Of a DNA stretch of 64,000 bases, positions 44,041 to 54,787 are shown in pieces. The stretch comes from Halocafeteria seosinensis (Eukaryota; Sar; Bigyra; Bicosoecida), in NCBI GenBank assembly GCA_001687465.1, contig LVLI01000229.1, positions 1-64,000 of the forward strand, written 5' to 3'. A model generated the notes under the pieces. It was not told the DNA's origin. It saw only the letters and a program-made list of their open reading frames with translations, and ran no database searches. Made by a program: the position numbers and the translations under genes. Position 1 is the stretch's first letter. Each line of letters begins with the position of its first letter.

Positions 44041-47000
44041 ATGGCATGGACATCGCATTCATCCTCTTTGATGGAGGCACATAATAGTGATTATGATGCC
44101 TCCCATCAAAGTCATTTACCCCATGAACACGACTGGATAGCCCTGGCGGCCTACGCTGCGCTCGTGGTGATTGCCTTTTTGGGGCTTTTCGTGCATGCAC
44201 GATGGAGTATACAGTCTCGACGGGACCACTACGGGCCCTCTCTAAGCTCCAGAATCCATTTCGGCGTGGAAGATGGTGCTCATTACACGTCAGATGCCGC
44301 TGAATCGGGTCCTACGCCTGCTGTAGCTGTGGGTTTAACAGGAGGAAGATGTCGACGCAAGTGCTTGAGTTGGTTCCGCTACCTCCCTCTTCGACAGCGG
44401 TGTTTTCTCTGTGGAAACACGCCATTGGGCTTCCATGTGGCTTTGATGGCCTTTGCTGTGACGCGATTCACGTCCCAAGTGCTCATTTACCTCGATAAAT
44501 GCCAGAAAGACCCGCGCATTGGGTATTTGGAAGTCTTGTCCTTGTCCTTCAATCTCATGTGGCTGTCGCTGCTAGTGGTTTATTGGACCACGATCCAGCT
44601 ACAACGGAAAAACCGGTGCTATCTACTGAGTTGGTTTGCATTCTGGTGCTGTAATGCTCTCATTATGGTTGGACTTTTGGTCCTGTGCCATTACACTATC
44701 GGGCATAAACCCGACGGGGTGGGCCAGTTCCTGGCCGCACGGGAATCGGAAAACATTGGGGAGATCTGTGTGGCCGTAATTGCCACGGTCTTCTTTTGCG
44801 TCACCTGGGGACTATGGAGGAAGGCCTCCGAAGAAACCAAGTACGATATGAAAGTGATATTGATCATTAATTTTGTCACGTGCATCATCTTCCTCTCTCG
44901 AGCGTTGATAATCATCGTTGACATGTCCCTGCGACACAAGTGGTATTTCGTTTCCATAATTTATTGGGTCCCTGATATCACAACGGCCAGTTGTTATACT
45001 GTGCTCATGTGGCAACGCTACTTATTGCACGAAGAAATTCTCGCCGAAGGAATCGGGAATTACTTTGATGCGATGATGGTTGCGTGGGTGAAGGGGAATT
45101 TGTTCCAGTATGATCGGTCAATGTCTAACAGTTTATCATGTATTGTCAATGAGCATCTGGATGGAAATCCCATGGATGTGCCTTTACTCTCCGGTCAGTC
45201 CCAAACTCATCCTGGGCATTCAGCGCGGAATCCGAAACTGGAGGGACTTGTTAAACAGTATTGGGATGGCTTGGACAGGAGGAAAAATGACATGTCGTTG
45301 CGTGTGCACTTTTGCCTACAAATGCTGACTGCAGTTACCTCAAATAGCTCTGGACGGCATAAGCATCGTCTACCTGTTCTTGAACGGCTTCACAACAAGC
45401 TTGATGAAGTCATCCGCTCCGGTCCTGAGGAGGGTTCTTCCGAAGCAACGTCCGAGGATGAATCCATAAGTGTGGAAATGTCGCAATGCCACCAGAGTCC
45501 CTATATCGAATCCTCCGATGACTCACTGAGGGAGAGGCTAGTGAAGATTCCGTGTTACCCTACTTCATCGTGCTGTTTTCTTGGTCTACGAGCAACCTCT
45601 CTAAATGTCTCTGGCGTCGCCAAAAGTGTGGCCAAATCGACAGAAGGCACCCCGCCGTCGGAAATTGTCGGCCCTTCTATTCGGGCGCGGAATACACGGT
45701 CATCTGGCACTGACGCGATGTATGATAAGGAGCTTGCGTCACATTCCATTGCACACTTTTCGCGATCCACGGAGCTGACGAATGAGGAGAAAGGAAAGAT
45801 CAAAAAGCAGTTTGAAGCAGAATGGTGTACCAAAGAGTTGCCTTGCCGGGCGTTTTTCATGGTATTAAACCCATCCTTTCTTTCGTGGGTTGTTCGAGTT
45901 AAAGACACTTACGAAGGATTTTCGATGTCGTCTCAATCAATTTTAGATGTTGACGAAAGCCATGCAAAGCACTTGGTACAGGTTGCATCGTTTTGTCATT
46001 TACACAATCTTATAAGAGACGAGTACCATGGGAACTTGGATCTTGGCCAGCTGACGGTACGGCCTGCCTCTGTCCCTTATTCTAGAATGCTTACGAACAC
46101 AGGATTGTATATCTTGAATCATGATCTCCCCCCTGAGCTGTTCGTCATTGCTGGTGAGACGGAGAAAGTGAGAGAGCAACCCTACATTGAGGTTGAACAG
46201 ACGCAAAGCGTAGATGCAAAAAGCCTTCGTTACAAAGTAACGGCAGCCGTCGATGTTTCGTTCCATAAGTGTGTTTCAATCCCAGCTCTCCCTATTGTTC
46301 AGTTGAGGAAACTAGCTTCTCTCGCTGGAGTCAAGTCCAGTGTTCCTCTAGGACACTGGTGTATCAGTCTGTACGAGAAACGTCGATCCTTGCACAGGTA
46401 CCCAACGCCTCCCGAACAGCGTCCCGCTCGTAGTGTTTCTACCAAAGGAGAAAAGCGAGGAAGCATACTGTCCAGATTAAGATCGGCATCTTCGGGAGCG
46501 GCAACGAGAAGTAACGTAGCGACAGTTGCCCGGGAAAACCCTCCAGTATGGGAAAACGCGACTGAGAAATTGAACAGCTTTACCCTACTTTTTGATTGGA
46601 TTGCCTCCGTGCCTACCTTCTCGATCGACTTTGAGGAAGCTCTCAACAGCATCTTTCTATCGTGTATGCATCGATCCAATGCGGAATTCAAAGCGCGTTT
46701 CTTTCATGGATGCTTCACCATACCGATTACGGATGATATCTTGACCATAGAAAGGTGTACTGGAAACTGCGATGTTACCAATGGATACATTTCCGGTCTG
46801 CGGAAGGAACCACGTGATGGAAGCTACAGCTTCGGCACCATGGAGTTTGGCCGCTATATGGTGACAGCTTTCACTAGCCCTATTTCTTTCCATTTGGGAC
46901 CAAGGACAATGACAATGGGATACAGCTTCGACGCGAGTGTCTTTAGTGGTTCCGGTGGTCTTTATAACTTAGTCGAGTATGTTACCGAGTCGAATGCTGC

Positions 47001-49056
47001 GGCTGTAGTACCACGTAATATACTTCCTTGGATACTGGCGCGAAGAATGGAATCAGCATTGAACTTGGCGAATGCAGGAGCTGATTTCGTTTCCCGAACT
47101 CTAAATGAGGCCGAAAAGCAAATGTCGAGCAGAACTCACGAACTCTCGATGTTTGGCCGAGTGATTAGCTATCTACAGTACTACGAAGAGATCTATCAAG
47201 ACATAAAATGTTTAGGGGAACTGCAGGGGCTCTTCATCGACAGAGCACATTGGCTTCACCAGTACTGGTCGAATTCGTTTTTACAGTCACGAGACAGAGC
47301 CGAGTCGCAGAACGTCTTTAGCTGGCAGGATTTGCATAGGCTGCGCCGTGAGGAAGCTACGGTCGAAGAGGCTGTCGCGTCTCGTTCAGCTCTTACGTTC
47401 AAGCCGAGCACAGTCAAAGCAAAGTTTAACTTCCGGTATATGGCAACAAACCTGCACGTACACAGGGTATTGGCTTTCCGTGCAGATGCGGGAATGCACC
47501 CGCCCTCAGTCTCTTCCGCAATTGTAACTGTGGGCGCACCTGCAATTCAGTATGACGAACTTCCAGGGTATAGCCTGCTGCGACGCATTCGAAGTTACAA
47601 ACAGGCACAAAAAGACCTTCGCGATCATCAGGATTACAAGTTGCCGCGGCTGAGAACCAGAAAAAGAAGACAGTTAGAGAAGGAGCACCAAAATACTCTC
47701 TTTCATGCGGACTCTGTGGTTTCCCAGGCCCTGTCTGGTGCTCTATCTGCGGTAGTTGCGTCTTTGGACAGCGTCCTTGACTCCCTGAGTAGAGCATTCC
47801 GCTCCGGCGTACGCGATGAGAGTGCCTGTCAGAAAATAGCCCAGTGGTTCGATTGTGGCTTTCCGCTTTTCTGGGAATCGCTTTTATCGAGCTTCCGCGA
47901 AGAAAGGGATATGTTGGAGGATATGGATGTTGGCCTCCAGTCCTTGGCATTTTTTGGGTTTGAGCTGCTCCTTTCTGATGAAACCAGGTACGAAGCAGAT
48001 GACGATGCAGGCGTATATCGCCCCAAGGCAGCGGTCAGCTGGGAAGGGATTGAGTTTCACCGCTGTAAAGTCCAAGAAGACTATCCCTTGGGAGTGTTTC
48101 GAATCCCTATACGGGATCCGTTGGGTGTATTTAAGGAAGACGGTATACTTCGAGAATACGTTCAGGAACGCAAGGATACTGATATTCCTGATAAGGTGGC
48201 TACATTGATCCCCGTTCTGTTCGGTTACGGACTAAACGAATGGCAGCCTCTCGGGGAAATTGTGAATCCTGAGCTCTACCACAGCATCAACGGCAGGAGC
48301 TTGGAGATCGTCCGCCATTACTCAAAGGTCGTCCAGTGTAGGTGGCACAGCCCAGACGAGTTTTGGAATATGCGAAATAAGCTTTATACTCTCTTGCGCG
48401 CAAATTGTGCGGATGCTTTCGAGGTACTGGATTGGCTGGTTGACCCTGATCTTCCGACGATAAAGACACCAGGGCCTCCGTTTTCCGAGCTTCCGAGCCA
48501 ACACGAGCCAAACATAGATAGAGTGCTTCGACTGGCCAATAGGGTCGAAGAAATCACCAGGGAGCACAGGGAAAGAGTAAGGAGAAATCGCTCCAAGGTC
48601 AATGTCGAGGAAGCTGCTAAACTCAATGAGACAGGGGCCACTCCTGATACCCTCTTAATGGATACAGACAGTAGATTCGCGGAATTGCTTCTGGAAATCT
48701 TCGAATGCGTTGCCAGAGAGTTAGATGGTGGGAGGTTGACCTCCTGCAAATCAGCCAAGGACAGGACGGGCATGGCGGTGACGTTGGAACATGCCAGAAA
48801 TGTGCTGGGTGCACTATTTGGCGACGATATTCCTGAGTATCTTCAGAAGAATGCTCAAGTGGAGCTTGCAAATCACTTGCGGGAATACGGATCGCGGATT
48901 CACATTGCATACAAAAATACCCGTATGAAGTCAGCGAGCGAAACATGTGAAGGTCAAACCCAGTTCGCCATTAACAGTGTGCAAAACCGATGGTTCCCGA
49001 GCTCCTATCAGTGCCCCCGCTCTGTCCTACATTCGTCCGGCAAAGCGATTACATGA
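44041..49056 (+). CDS. Seven-transmembrane (GPCR-like) protein fused to an INPP4-type phosphoinositide phosphatase
   Basis: This single exon encodes 1671 residues from ATG 44041. Seven hydrophobic segments lie at about 32-54, 131-152, 166-190, 198-222, 242-262, 270-295 and 302-327, giving a typical 7TM block with short loops. The cytosolic part runs for about 1340 residues. Near its end is the CX5R phosphatase signature CKSAKDRTG (Cys1569, Arg1575), which is characteristic of inositol polyphosphate 4-phosphatases (INPP4). It is followed by a C-terminal block with REYGSRIHIAYKNTRMKSAS and NRWFPSSYQCP, which also parallels INPP4. INPP4 enzymes remove the 4-phosphate from PtdIns(3,4)P2. The fusion implies receptor-coupled phosphoinositide turnover at a membrane. 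Oomycete GPCR-bigrams fuse 7TM regions to phosphoinositide enzymes, so this is comparable. The ligand and the 7TM subfamily are unknown. Confidence 0.85.
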   Translation: MAWTSHSSSLMEAHNSDYDASHQSHLPHEHDWIALAAYAALVVIAFLGLFVHARWSIQSRRDHYGPSLSSRIHFGVEDGAHYTSDAAESGPTPAVAVGLTGGRCRRKCLSWFRYLPLRQRCFLCGNTPLGFHVALMAFAVTRFTSQVLIYLDKCQKDPRIGYLEVLSLSFNLMWLSLLVVYWTTIQLQRKNRCYLLSWFAFWCCNALIMVGLLVLCHYTIGHKPDGVGQFLAARESENIGEICVAVIATVFFCVTWGLWRKASEETKYDMKVILIINFVTCIIFLSRALIIIVDMSLRHKWYFVSIIYWVPDITTASCYTVLMWQRYLLHEEILAEGIGNYFDAMMVAWVKGNLFQYDRSMSNSLSCIVNEHLDGNPMDVPLLSGQSQTHPGHSARNPKLEGLVKQYWDGLDRRKNDMSLRVHFCLQMLTAVTSNSSGRHKHRLPVLERLHNKLDEVIRSGPEEGSSEATSEDESISVEMSQCHQSPYIESSDDSLRERLVKIPCYPTSSCCFLGLRATSLNVSGVAKSVAKSTEGTPPSEIVGPSIRARNTRSSGTDAMYDKELASHSIAHFSRSTELTNEEKGKIKKQFEAEWCTKELPCRAFFMVLNPSFLSWVVRVKDTYEGFSMSSQSILDVDESHAKHLVQVASFCHLHNLIRDEYHGNLDLGQLTVRPASVPYSRMLTNTGLYILNHDLPPELFVIAGETEKVREQPYIEVEQTQSVDAKSLRYKVTAAVDVSFHKCVSIPALPIVQLRKLASLAGVKSSVPLGHWCISLYEKRRSLHRYPTPPEQRPARSVSTKGEKRGSILSRLRSASSGAATRSNVATVARENPPVWENATEKLNSFTLLFDWIASVPTFSIDFEEALNSIFLSCMHRSNAEFKARFFHGCFTIPITDDILTIERCTGNCDVTNGYISGLRKEPRDGSYSFGTMEFGRYMVTAFTSPISFHLGPRTMTMGYSFDASVFSGSGGLYNLVEYVTESNAAAVVPRNILPWILARRMESALNLANAGADFVSRTLNEAEKQMSSRTHELSMFGRVISYLQYYEEIYQDIKCLGELQGLFIDRAHWLHQYWSNSFLQSRDRAESQNVFSWQDLHRLRREEATVEEAVASRSALTFKPSTVKAKFNFRYMATNLHVHRVLAFRADAGMHPPSVSSAIVTVGAPAIQYDELPGYSLLRRIRSYKQAQKDLRDHQDYKLPRLRTRKRRQLEKEHQNTLFHADSVVSQALSGALSAVVASLDSVLDSLSRAFRSGVRDESACQKIAQWFDCGFPLFWESLLSSFREERDMLEDMDVGLQSLAFFGFELLLSDETRYEADDDAGVYRPKAAVSWEGIEFHRCKVQEDYPLGVFRIPIRDPLGVFKEDGILREYVQERKDTDIPDKVATLIPVLFGYGLNEWQPLGEIVNPELYHSINGRSLEIVRHYSKVVQCRWHSPDEFWNMRNKLYTLLRANCADAFEVLDWLVDPDLPTIKTPGPPFSELPSQHEPNIDRVLRLANRVEEITREHRERVRRNRSKVNVEEAAKLNETGATPDTLLMDTDSRFAELLLEIFECVARELDGGRLTSCKSAKDRTGMAVTLEHARNVLGALFGDDIPEYLQKNAQVELANHLREYGSRIHIAYKNTRMKSASETCEGQTQFAINSVQNRWFPSSYQCPRSVLHSSGKAIT

Positions 49057-50336
49057 AGATGGGATCTTTCGGATGGAAACCGTCGTTAGGGCACTGGCTC
49101 TAAGAAGCGCTGACAGTGGACCATACATCCCATTACTTGGAAGAATAAATTGCGTCAAAAGTGCTCTGAGAAAATCCCAGTGCAAGCATTGACGTCTATG
49201 CTTCATGAAGGGCAACACAAAGCGCACTTGACTCCATTGAGTCAACACTGTACGGTAGTCCAAAGGGTATACATCCCATATGGTGTACCATGTACAAGGC
49301 CTAATGTCACATTTGGGGTTCCCAACTCCTCCATATTTGTATTTAGTGCATAATGCTCGAATCTGCGCTACATCCCAGGTAAATTAAACGTACAGTGTCG
49401 GCTCTCCAACGTGATCAGCTGGGGTGCAGAGGCAGGCGGGGAATATTCAATCCCTTCGAAAATAAACGTGATACGCTACCTATCAGACCGTAGACTAAAT
49501 TCAGACTGGTGCTCGCTTGCTAGTTACCAAGCACGTATCGCACTAGGTGGCACTCATTGGTTGTGTTATGAGAGGATGTTTTGGAGGAACACTGGCTACC
49601 TCCGCGGCAGTGGTTACGCGACCTCGTATTTCTACCGAAACCAGAACAGTGTTGGCCTACAGGCGAAACAATAGCTCATTAGGTAAATGTGTTGGCAAAC
49701 GCACTTGCAAGAATCACATGAGCCTCCAATGGATGAACGCGCCCCCGTGACGCTATAGCTTCTCGGTCGACACATGGTCAAAATGGCAGGGCAGCATTTG
49801 CTCCCCTATGTATGGCTGACGTAGCGGTAAGTTTTCCGGCAACGAACAGATGCATACTTCTGAACTACAAAAAGGGGTGTAAGGGGTACCAGTAAGGGGG
49901 GCGAAACCAGAGAACTCCGATGTGCTCCTCGTTTGTCCAATTGAGTCTACTCTGTCTGTTTTCCCCTCGTCTCACACGAGTCAAGTTTTGTGTGAGCTTT
50001 ATAGAGATCTCTAAAAGCTTGCTACAACGAACAGAGTATGGCATTTTATTGTTGAGGGGCTTCCCCTGTGGAAGCGTTCATGCGGAGATTCGGGGCCCAT
50101 GGAGAAGAAGTGGGCATCCGCAGCAGAGAACAAGCGTTCGGTGCCCCTTCCTGTGGGGACCCCCGAGCTGAGAATACTCGGTGTTCTCAGGAATTGAGGG
50201 ATTTCTGTGTTCGGTTATCACAGCAAGCATTCCATGACCAATGCAGGTCGTCCCGTGATTGGAGGCTGCGGCCAAATTCACCGTGGCTGGTTGGTTGAGG
50301 CTAAGATTCCTTGTCATCTTGCAACTTGCTCGATGC
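49057..50336. other. Intergenic region, no gene recognised
   Basis: Only short frames without recognisable features. An upstream TTG-initiated extension of the next gene's frame (from 50259) has no ATG and is probably 5' untranslated. Confidence 0.5.
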
Positions 50337-51245
50337 ATGAGAATGACCGATTCAACGACGTCGGCGCAGCTTTTCCAGGGAAGTTCTTGTTCCAGCGGAA
50401 GCCCTACCAGTACAAGTTTAGACCCGAGGAAGAAACAAGGGAACAGCAACTCTAAGCCGTCGTCCTCCAGTTCCACCGTCCTTGGCAATCTACGATGGGA
50501 TTCTCTCCACATGGGACGGGTTTCACCTTCAACAACATTGCTCTCTCTAAGTTGCAATGTACCCTCCATCAGAAGAATGAGTCCGTACATTCGTGAAGAC
50601 CTGCCGAACCGTCAGAAGTTTACCCTGTCGACTGCGAAACGACACAAGAACAGTCGTTTCCTAGGAAGCAATGCTTCTGGGCAAAGTACTCCCCAAGCAC
50701 GCGAATTCACAGCTGCCCAAGCTGCAGCGCAACTCCTTGGTCTAAACTCCCATGATGGAAGGGCGGCCTGCGAAGTAGACAGCGATTCCCCTTCCGCTGA
50801 GCATGGAGAGTCGGAAAGGCGGCAAAAGCGCAGGTAAGACCAATCAACCTCAGATATAATGAATGCGCAAATTTTCAAGGTTGATTGCTTTTGAACGAAT
50901 TCCAGGAAGGCTCACGAAATAGTGCGGATGTTTAGCTGTTGTTTTTGCAGCAAGAGTTATGGAACGCTTTCAGCTCTTACCCTCCATCTGCGATGTAAAC
51001 ATCCCAAATTGGTGAGGAAGATGATGGGATTAGCCGAAGGCGAGTACTTGCAGCCAATTCATTCGCGTTCCGTTGCCGCTTTTGTCAATAATGCCATGAC
51101 AGATAAACATATCATGCCTTCCTGCTCGGCTCAGCATGCGATGCATAACGCTCGTCAACGTCGCCCTACCATAAAGCAAAACATCCCAGAGAGGGAACCC
51201 GCACCCTCCACGTGCGATGATCCCGAACGACTCTGGATCGTTTAG
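50337..51245 (+). CDS. C2H2 zinc-finger protein, paralogue A
   Basis: The exons are 50337-50833 and 50906-51245 (intron phase 2, donor GTAAGA). The product is 278 residues. The first exon encodes a Ser-rich, probably disordered region with the short motif AAAQLLGLN. Exon 2 carries one C2H2 finger (CCFCSKSYGTLSALTLHLRC, with the second His three residues on) followed by PIHSRSVAAFVNNAM. The same intron position and phase and the same two motifs are shared with the gene at 52511-53366, so the two are tandem paralogues. The single finger and disordered N-terminus suggest a DNA- or RNA-binding regulator; targets are unknown. Confidence 0.8.
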
Positions 51246-52510
51246 CAGGCACCGTCATCAACACGCACATTACGGCAGTGCCTTGCGGAGGGGATCTCTC
51301 TGATTGCTTTGGTTTCTCGGGGACAGCGCCGCCGAACCAAATGGTTGTGCCGGACCATTGGAACTACCCGAACAGGGACATTCCGATGAGCACTTGGGAG
51401 ATTGGTGAAGGTCTAAGCTTTGTTTTCCACTTGATGCATTGATAAGTGAGCCAGGATGAACTCTGAAGACTCCGCATCTTGAAACGAGGAACGGCTGCTG
51501 CTGCTGCTGCTGCAAGAACTCATGTTCCTGCACACACACACATCAGCTCACTGTACAAAGCTATGTGGTGAGTATATGCATTGCATATCTGGCACGCACT
51601 CGTCAAAGTGATGCCAGCTTCGAGTGTATAGTCACCCGCTGATTTCCCGCCGTTCGATCATGTACAGTAGATTTATTCCAAAATCCTTCCCAATCTATTA
51701 ATATATTATTCAACATTGTTTCATTCGGTCAGGAAATTGGAACTTCATGCTTATGACTCTATTGTTTGCGGGCTTGTCGCATATCGGCCAGCGTAGAACA
51801 CATTACCAAAGAATATCTGACTTCACACTTCCACGTACACGTGCGAAATTATTGTATTGGGTCACCCCCGAGCACACATTTCCCTCACAGCACATTTCCT
51901 TCCCCCATTACCCCAGGTGAGTGCTTTGAACGTGAATGGGAGTTGGCAAGACGAACAGTCTATTTTTTTTTTTGGCCTTGACTAAGAACACTCCCTTTAA
52001 GGGGGCACGGCTGCGCGGAGATACGTGGTAGCTTCCAGCTACAAACACCACGTCACACCCATTCTCAGAGGAGTATCACTTACCCAGAGTCATGTATCCT
52101 TACACATATGACAGAATTGTCTACAGCGAGAACAAAGTGGCTGTTGAGGGAGACAACGGGGATTATATAGTTTCGGGTGTGGTATGTCGGTTGTGTGGGT
52201 GCGCTGGGAAGAAAAAGAGTTTATTGCCCCTTCCTCAAGGGGAAGTGCGACTGCCGTGGCTATTCTCTGTCCGTAGAACGTGCTGTACCATTGTTATTGC
52301 CCCCCAACCCCTTCTTCCATGATACTCAATGAAGTTCACTCATTCATGCTGTGGTATCTGAATTGGTTTGCAGTCGTGTATACGGGAACACGTATCCTCC
52401 CCTGCGGGCCGAGGTTCTAAGAGGTGCGCGAGACGGTGTGACGTTGTTTGCATGCTACAGCTGTAAACACTCAATTCCCCCGGACGACTTTCCGTAACAA
52501 ATTGAGCAAA
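51246..52510. other. Intergenic region between paralogues
   Basis: A (CTG)n tract lies at about 51494-51513. No gene recognised. A TACAGTA motif lies at 51663. The right end presumably holds the promoter of paralogue B. Confidence 0.55.
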
Positions 52511-53366
52511 ATGTTCTCAGCCCAAGGTGTGCCGAAGGAGGTCGGTGGAAATGGATTTACTGCATCGAAACAGGCCCCGCATGGACTAGATTCCATCCGC
52601 ATCCAGATGGGCAACCGAACACCGGTAAGGTCTCTAGCAGGGCTTGCAGGGAAGAGTCCACCGCGGGAAGGCGCTCCGTCCAGTGTATTACCGTCGTCTA
52701 CACGTGAATTTAACCTTGTAGGCATGAAACCTATCTCACATCGGCCTGTGGGAACACCGAATCAAGCAATTCCAGTCAATCCGAATTACGCCATACCAAA
52801 CACGGTACTAGGGAAGCGGAACTTCCGAGAGATTCCCTATGCAGATCCTCCTGTTGATTCTAGCTCCATTAGCGTCGATTCTCCTGATGTAAACCCAGTG
52901 GACTACTATTCTACCGAGGAAGCTGCGTCACAGTTGCTAAACTTGAACAAGTCCAAGAATCCACCCGCATACTCTACTGGAGGTGCTCAACGAAGTGGAT
53001 CCGGCAACACGTCAACAAGTAGTCAAGGTGGACACTTACGAATCAGGAGGTAAGGAAATTTGTGAAGCAGTCTACTGTGGTTTCACCTTGGAATTGCGTT
53101 GGTGCCGCAGGAAGTCCAATGAAATTGAGCGGGACTACAACTGCTGCTTTTGCGACAAGCGATACGGATCTGTGTCCGCTCTAACGCTTCATCTGCGCCA
53201 CAAACACCCCCATTTGGTGAAGGAAATGTATGCGTTAGGTTCTATACAGGACCTTCTTCCCATACATGCGCGTTCGGTGGCTGCCTTTGTCAACGACGCT
53301 CTGACTGTAAAGCATGTGAGACCGGAGAGGAGTGCCGAAGAAGCCATAAGAAGGAGCGGTATGTAA
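52511..53366 (+). CDS. C2H2 zinc-finger protein, paralogue B
   Basis: The exons are 52511-53049 and 53111-53366 (61-base intron, phase 2). The product is 264 residues, ATG-initiated. The N-terminal region is Pro/Ser-rich with AASQLLNLN, parallel to paralogue A. Exon 2 carries a C2H2 finger (CCFCDKRYGSVSALTLHLRH then KH) followed by LLPIHARSVAAFVNDAL. The finger and the following motif are much more conserved than the N-terminus, which suggests that this block is the functional core. It lies about 1.3 kb downstream of paralogue A in the same orientation. Confidence 0.85.
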
Positions 53367-54054
53367 TTGACTGCAAAGCATGTTTTTCGTCACGAAACAG
53401 GATGTGTTCGTGCATGTATGTTTGCTCTATTGCAGCTCCAGATAAATGCACGAAACTATCGTCTAGACGAACCAACGAACAAGCTAAGTCAAGTAGGCTG
53501 GAAGCCAAACCCTCCCATGGGTACACAAGGAATACATCGACTGGTGTGCAAAACATGGGAAATGGTGTTATGTACAGTATGGCTCCCATGGCTGCTCTTC
53601 GACCTTACTAGACAGGAGGCATGCTTTAGTGGAGATGTTTATCAATGCGAAATTCATGTCACTGTGACCACTTCGAAGCTCGCAGGGATATGGTGCATTC
53701 GTGTGTGCGGTCATCTATATGCATGTTATCTGTGGATACGATCACAGCTGAAGATGTTAATAAACGCACTCGTACTCCTACACCGACCACGCACTAAGCT
53801 TATCTTTCTCGGGAATAAGTTGTCTACTTCTTGATTAACTACGCAAATAGTTCTGCGAGTTGTATAAGTATAAAAATTGGATTCAGAATAGGACTATGTT
53901 TCGTTTCAAAACGTCTTATTAAGGGATGGGATTCCCTTCCTGATGATTTCCGTGGGATACCGAACTACGAGCTGCGAAAATTACAAATTCCGGCTCTGGT
54001 CTATGAATGAACACGAGGAGAAGTAGCTGCACTGCTTCCTTCGCTGCTGAAGAA
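53367..54054. other. Intergenic region, no gene recognised
   Basis: Only unsupported short frames are present. A TACAGTA motif lies near 53573. This is shared 3' flanking space of paralogue B and the minus-strand membrane protein. Confidence 0.5.
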
Positions 54055-54787
54055 TTATGGAGCAGTAGCGCCGTAATTCTGGTGCTCTGGAAGTTGCTGA
54101 TAGTTAAACTGGTTGCCTTGAATGGGGAGTCTCGGACCGGTTGCATTCGCGAACTGGGAAGTTGGGAGGTTCGGAATATTCGGCTGCTGCCCAAATGCAC
54201 CTCCAATTCCCATCGCAGTTCCATAGGCTTGAGTTCCGGTTAGTGCTTCATATCGTCCATTGATCTTCTTACAGACCGCCTCGTTGAATTCGGGGAATGC
54301 TCTCGCGCAGTTTTGCTCATGCCTCGGTTTCACTAGACAGCAGTAGAGGAATGCATAGAGAATGATCCCAAACCCAAATGCAAAAAGCAGTAACACACAT
54401 GGGATCCATTCGTACCACTCCCATTTCGTAATGATGACTTTATCGACATTTAAGTGGTCCCGGTCGATAGGGAGGTCTCCGGTATACTTGAGAGTTCTAT
54501 AGTCCGTTCTCAATTGGCAAAAGCTATGCAGCGGCACTTCCAACCAGGTATACTCGTAGTAGGAGGCATTTCCCCTGCAGATACACACAGAAAAAGGGGT
54601 GCTATAGTGGGAAAATGGGGACTAAAATGCCCAATATTGGCCACGAAACCACTGTGTGAGGTAACCCTTTTTTATGACGCCTTCATACGGCCAATTTTCC
54701 TCCTTTTTGGACCCATTAGACTCTTTAGCAATCCGTCGGCACTTACGAGGGACTCTTATGCTCAATGGTTTGTTGTTGTTGCTTCAT
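54055..54787 (-). CDS. Small single-pass membrane protein, unknown
   Basis: The exons are 54787-54747 and 54574-54055 (intron phase 2, donor GTAAGT, acceptor TCTGCAG). The product is 186 residues. It starts with a short Gln-rich N-terminus (MKQQQQTIEHKS), then a mixed ectodomain or lumenal segment containing two Cys residues. A hydrophobic helix follows (about residues 80-103, WIPCVLLLFAFGFGIILYAF), ending YCCLVKPRHEQ. The C-terminus is Gln/Asn/Pro/Gly-rich and probably disordered. A Cys pair next to a basic residue at the helix end could be palmitoylated. The family is not recognised. The short first exon is inferred from a good donor and in-frame join. Confidence 0.65.

Noticed and set aside
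47426-47950. 174-codon minus-strand frame inside the 7TM-INPP4 gene
   Set aside because: Antisense shadow of a long coding exon with no start context or domain.
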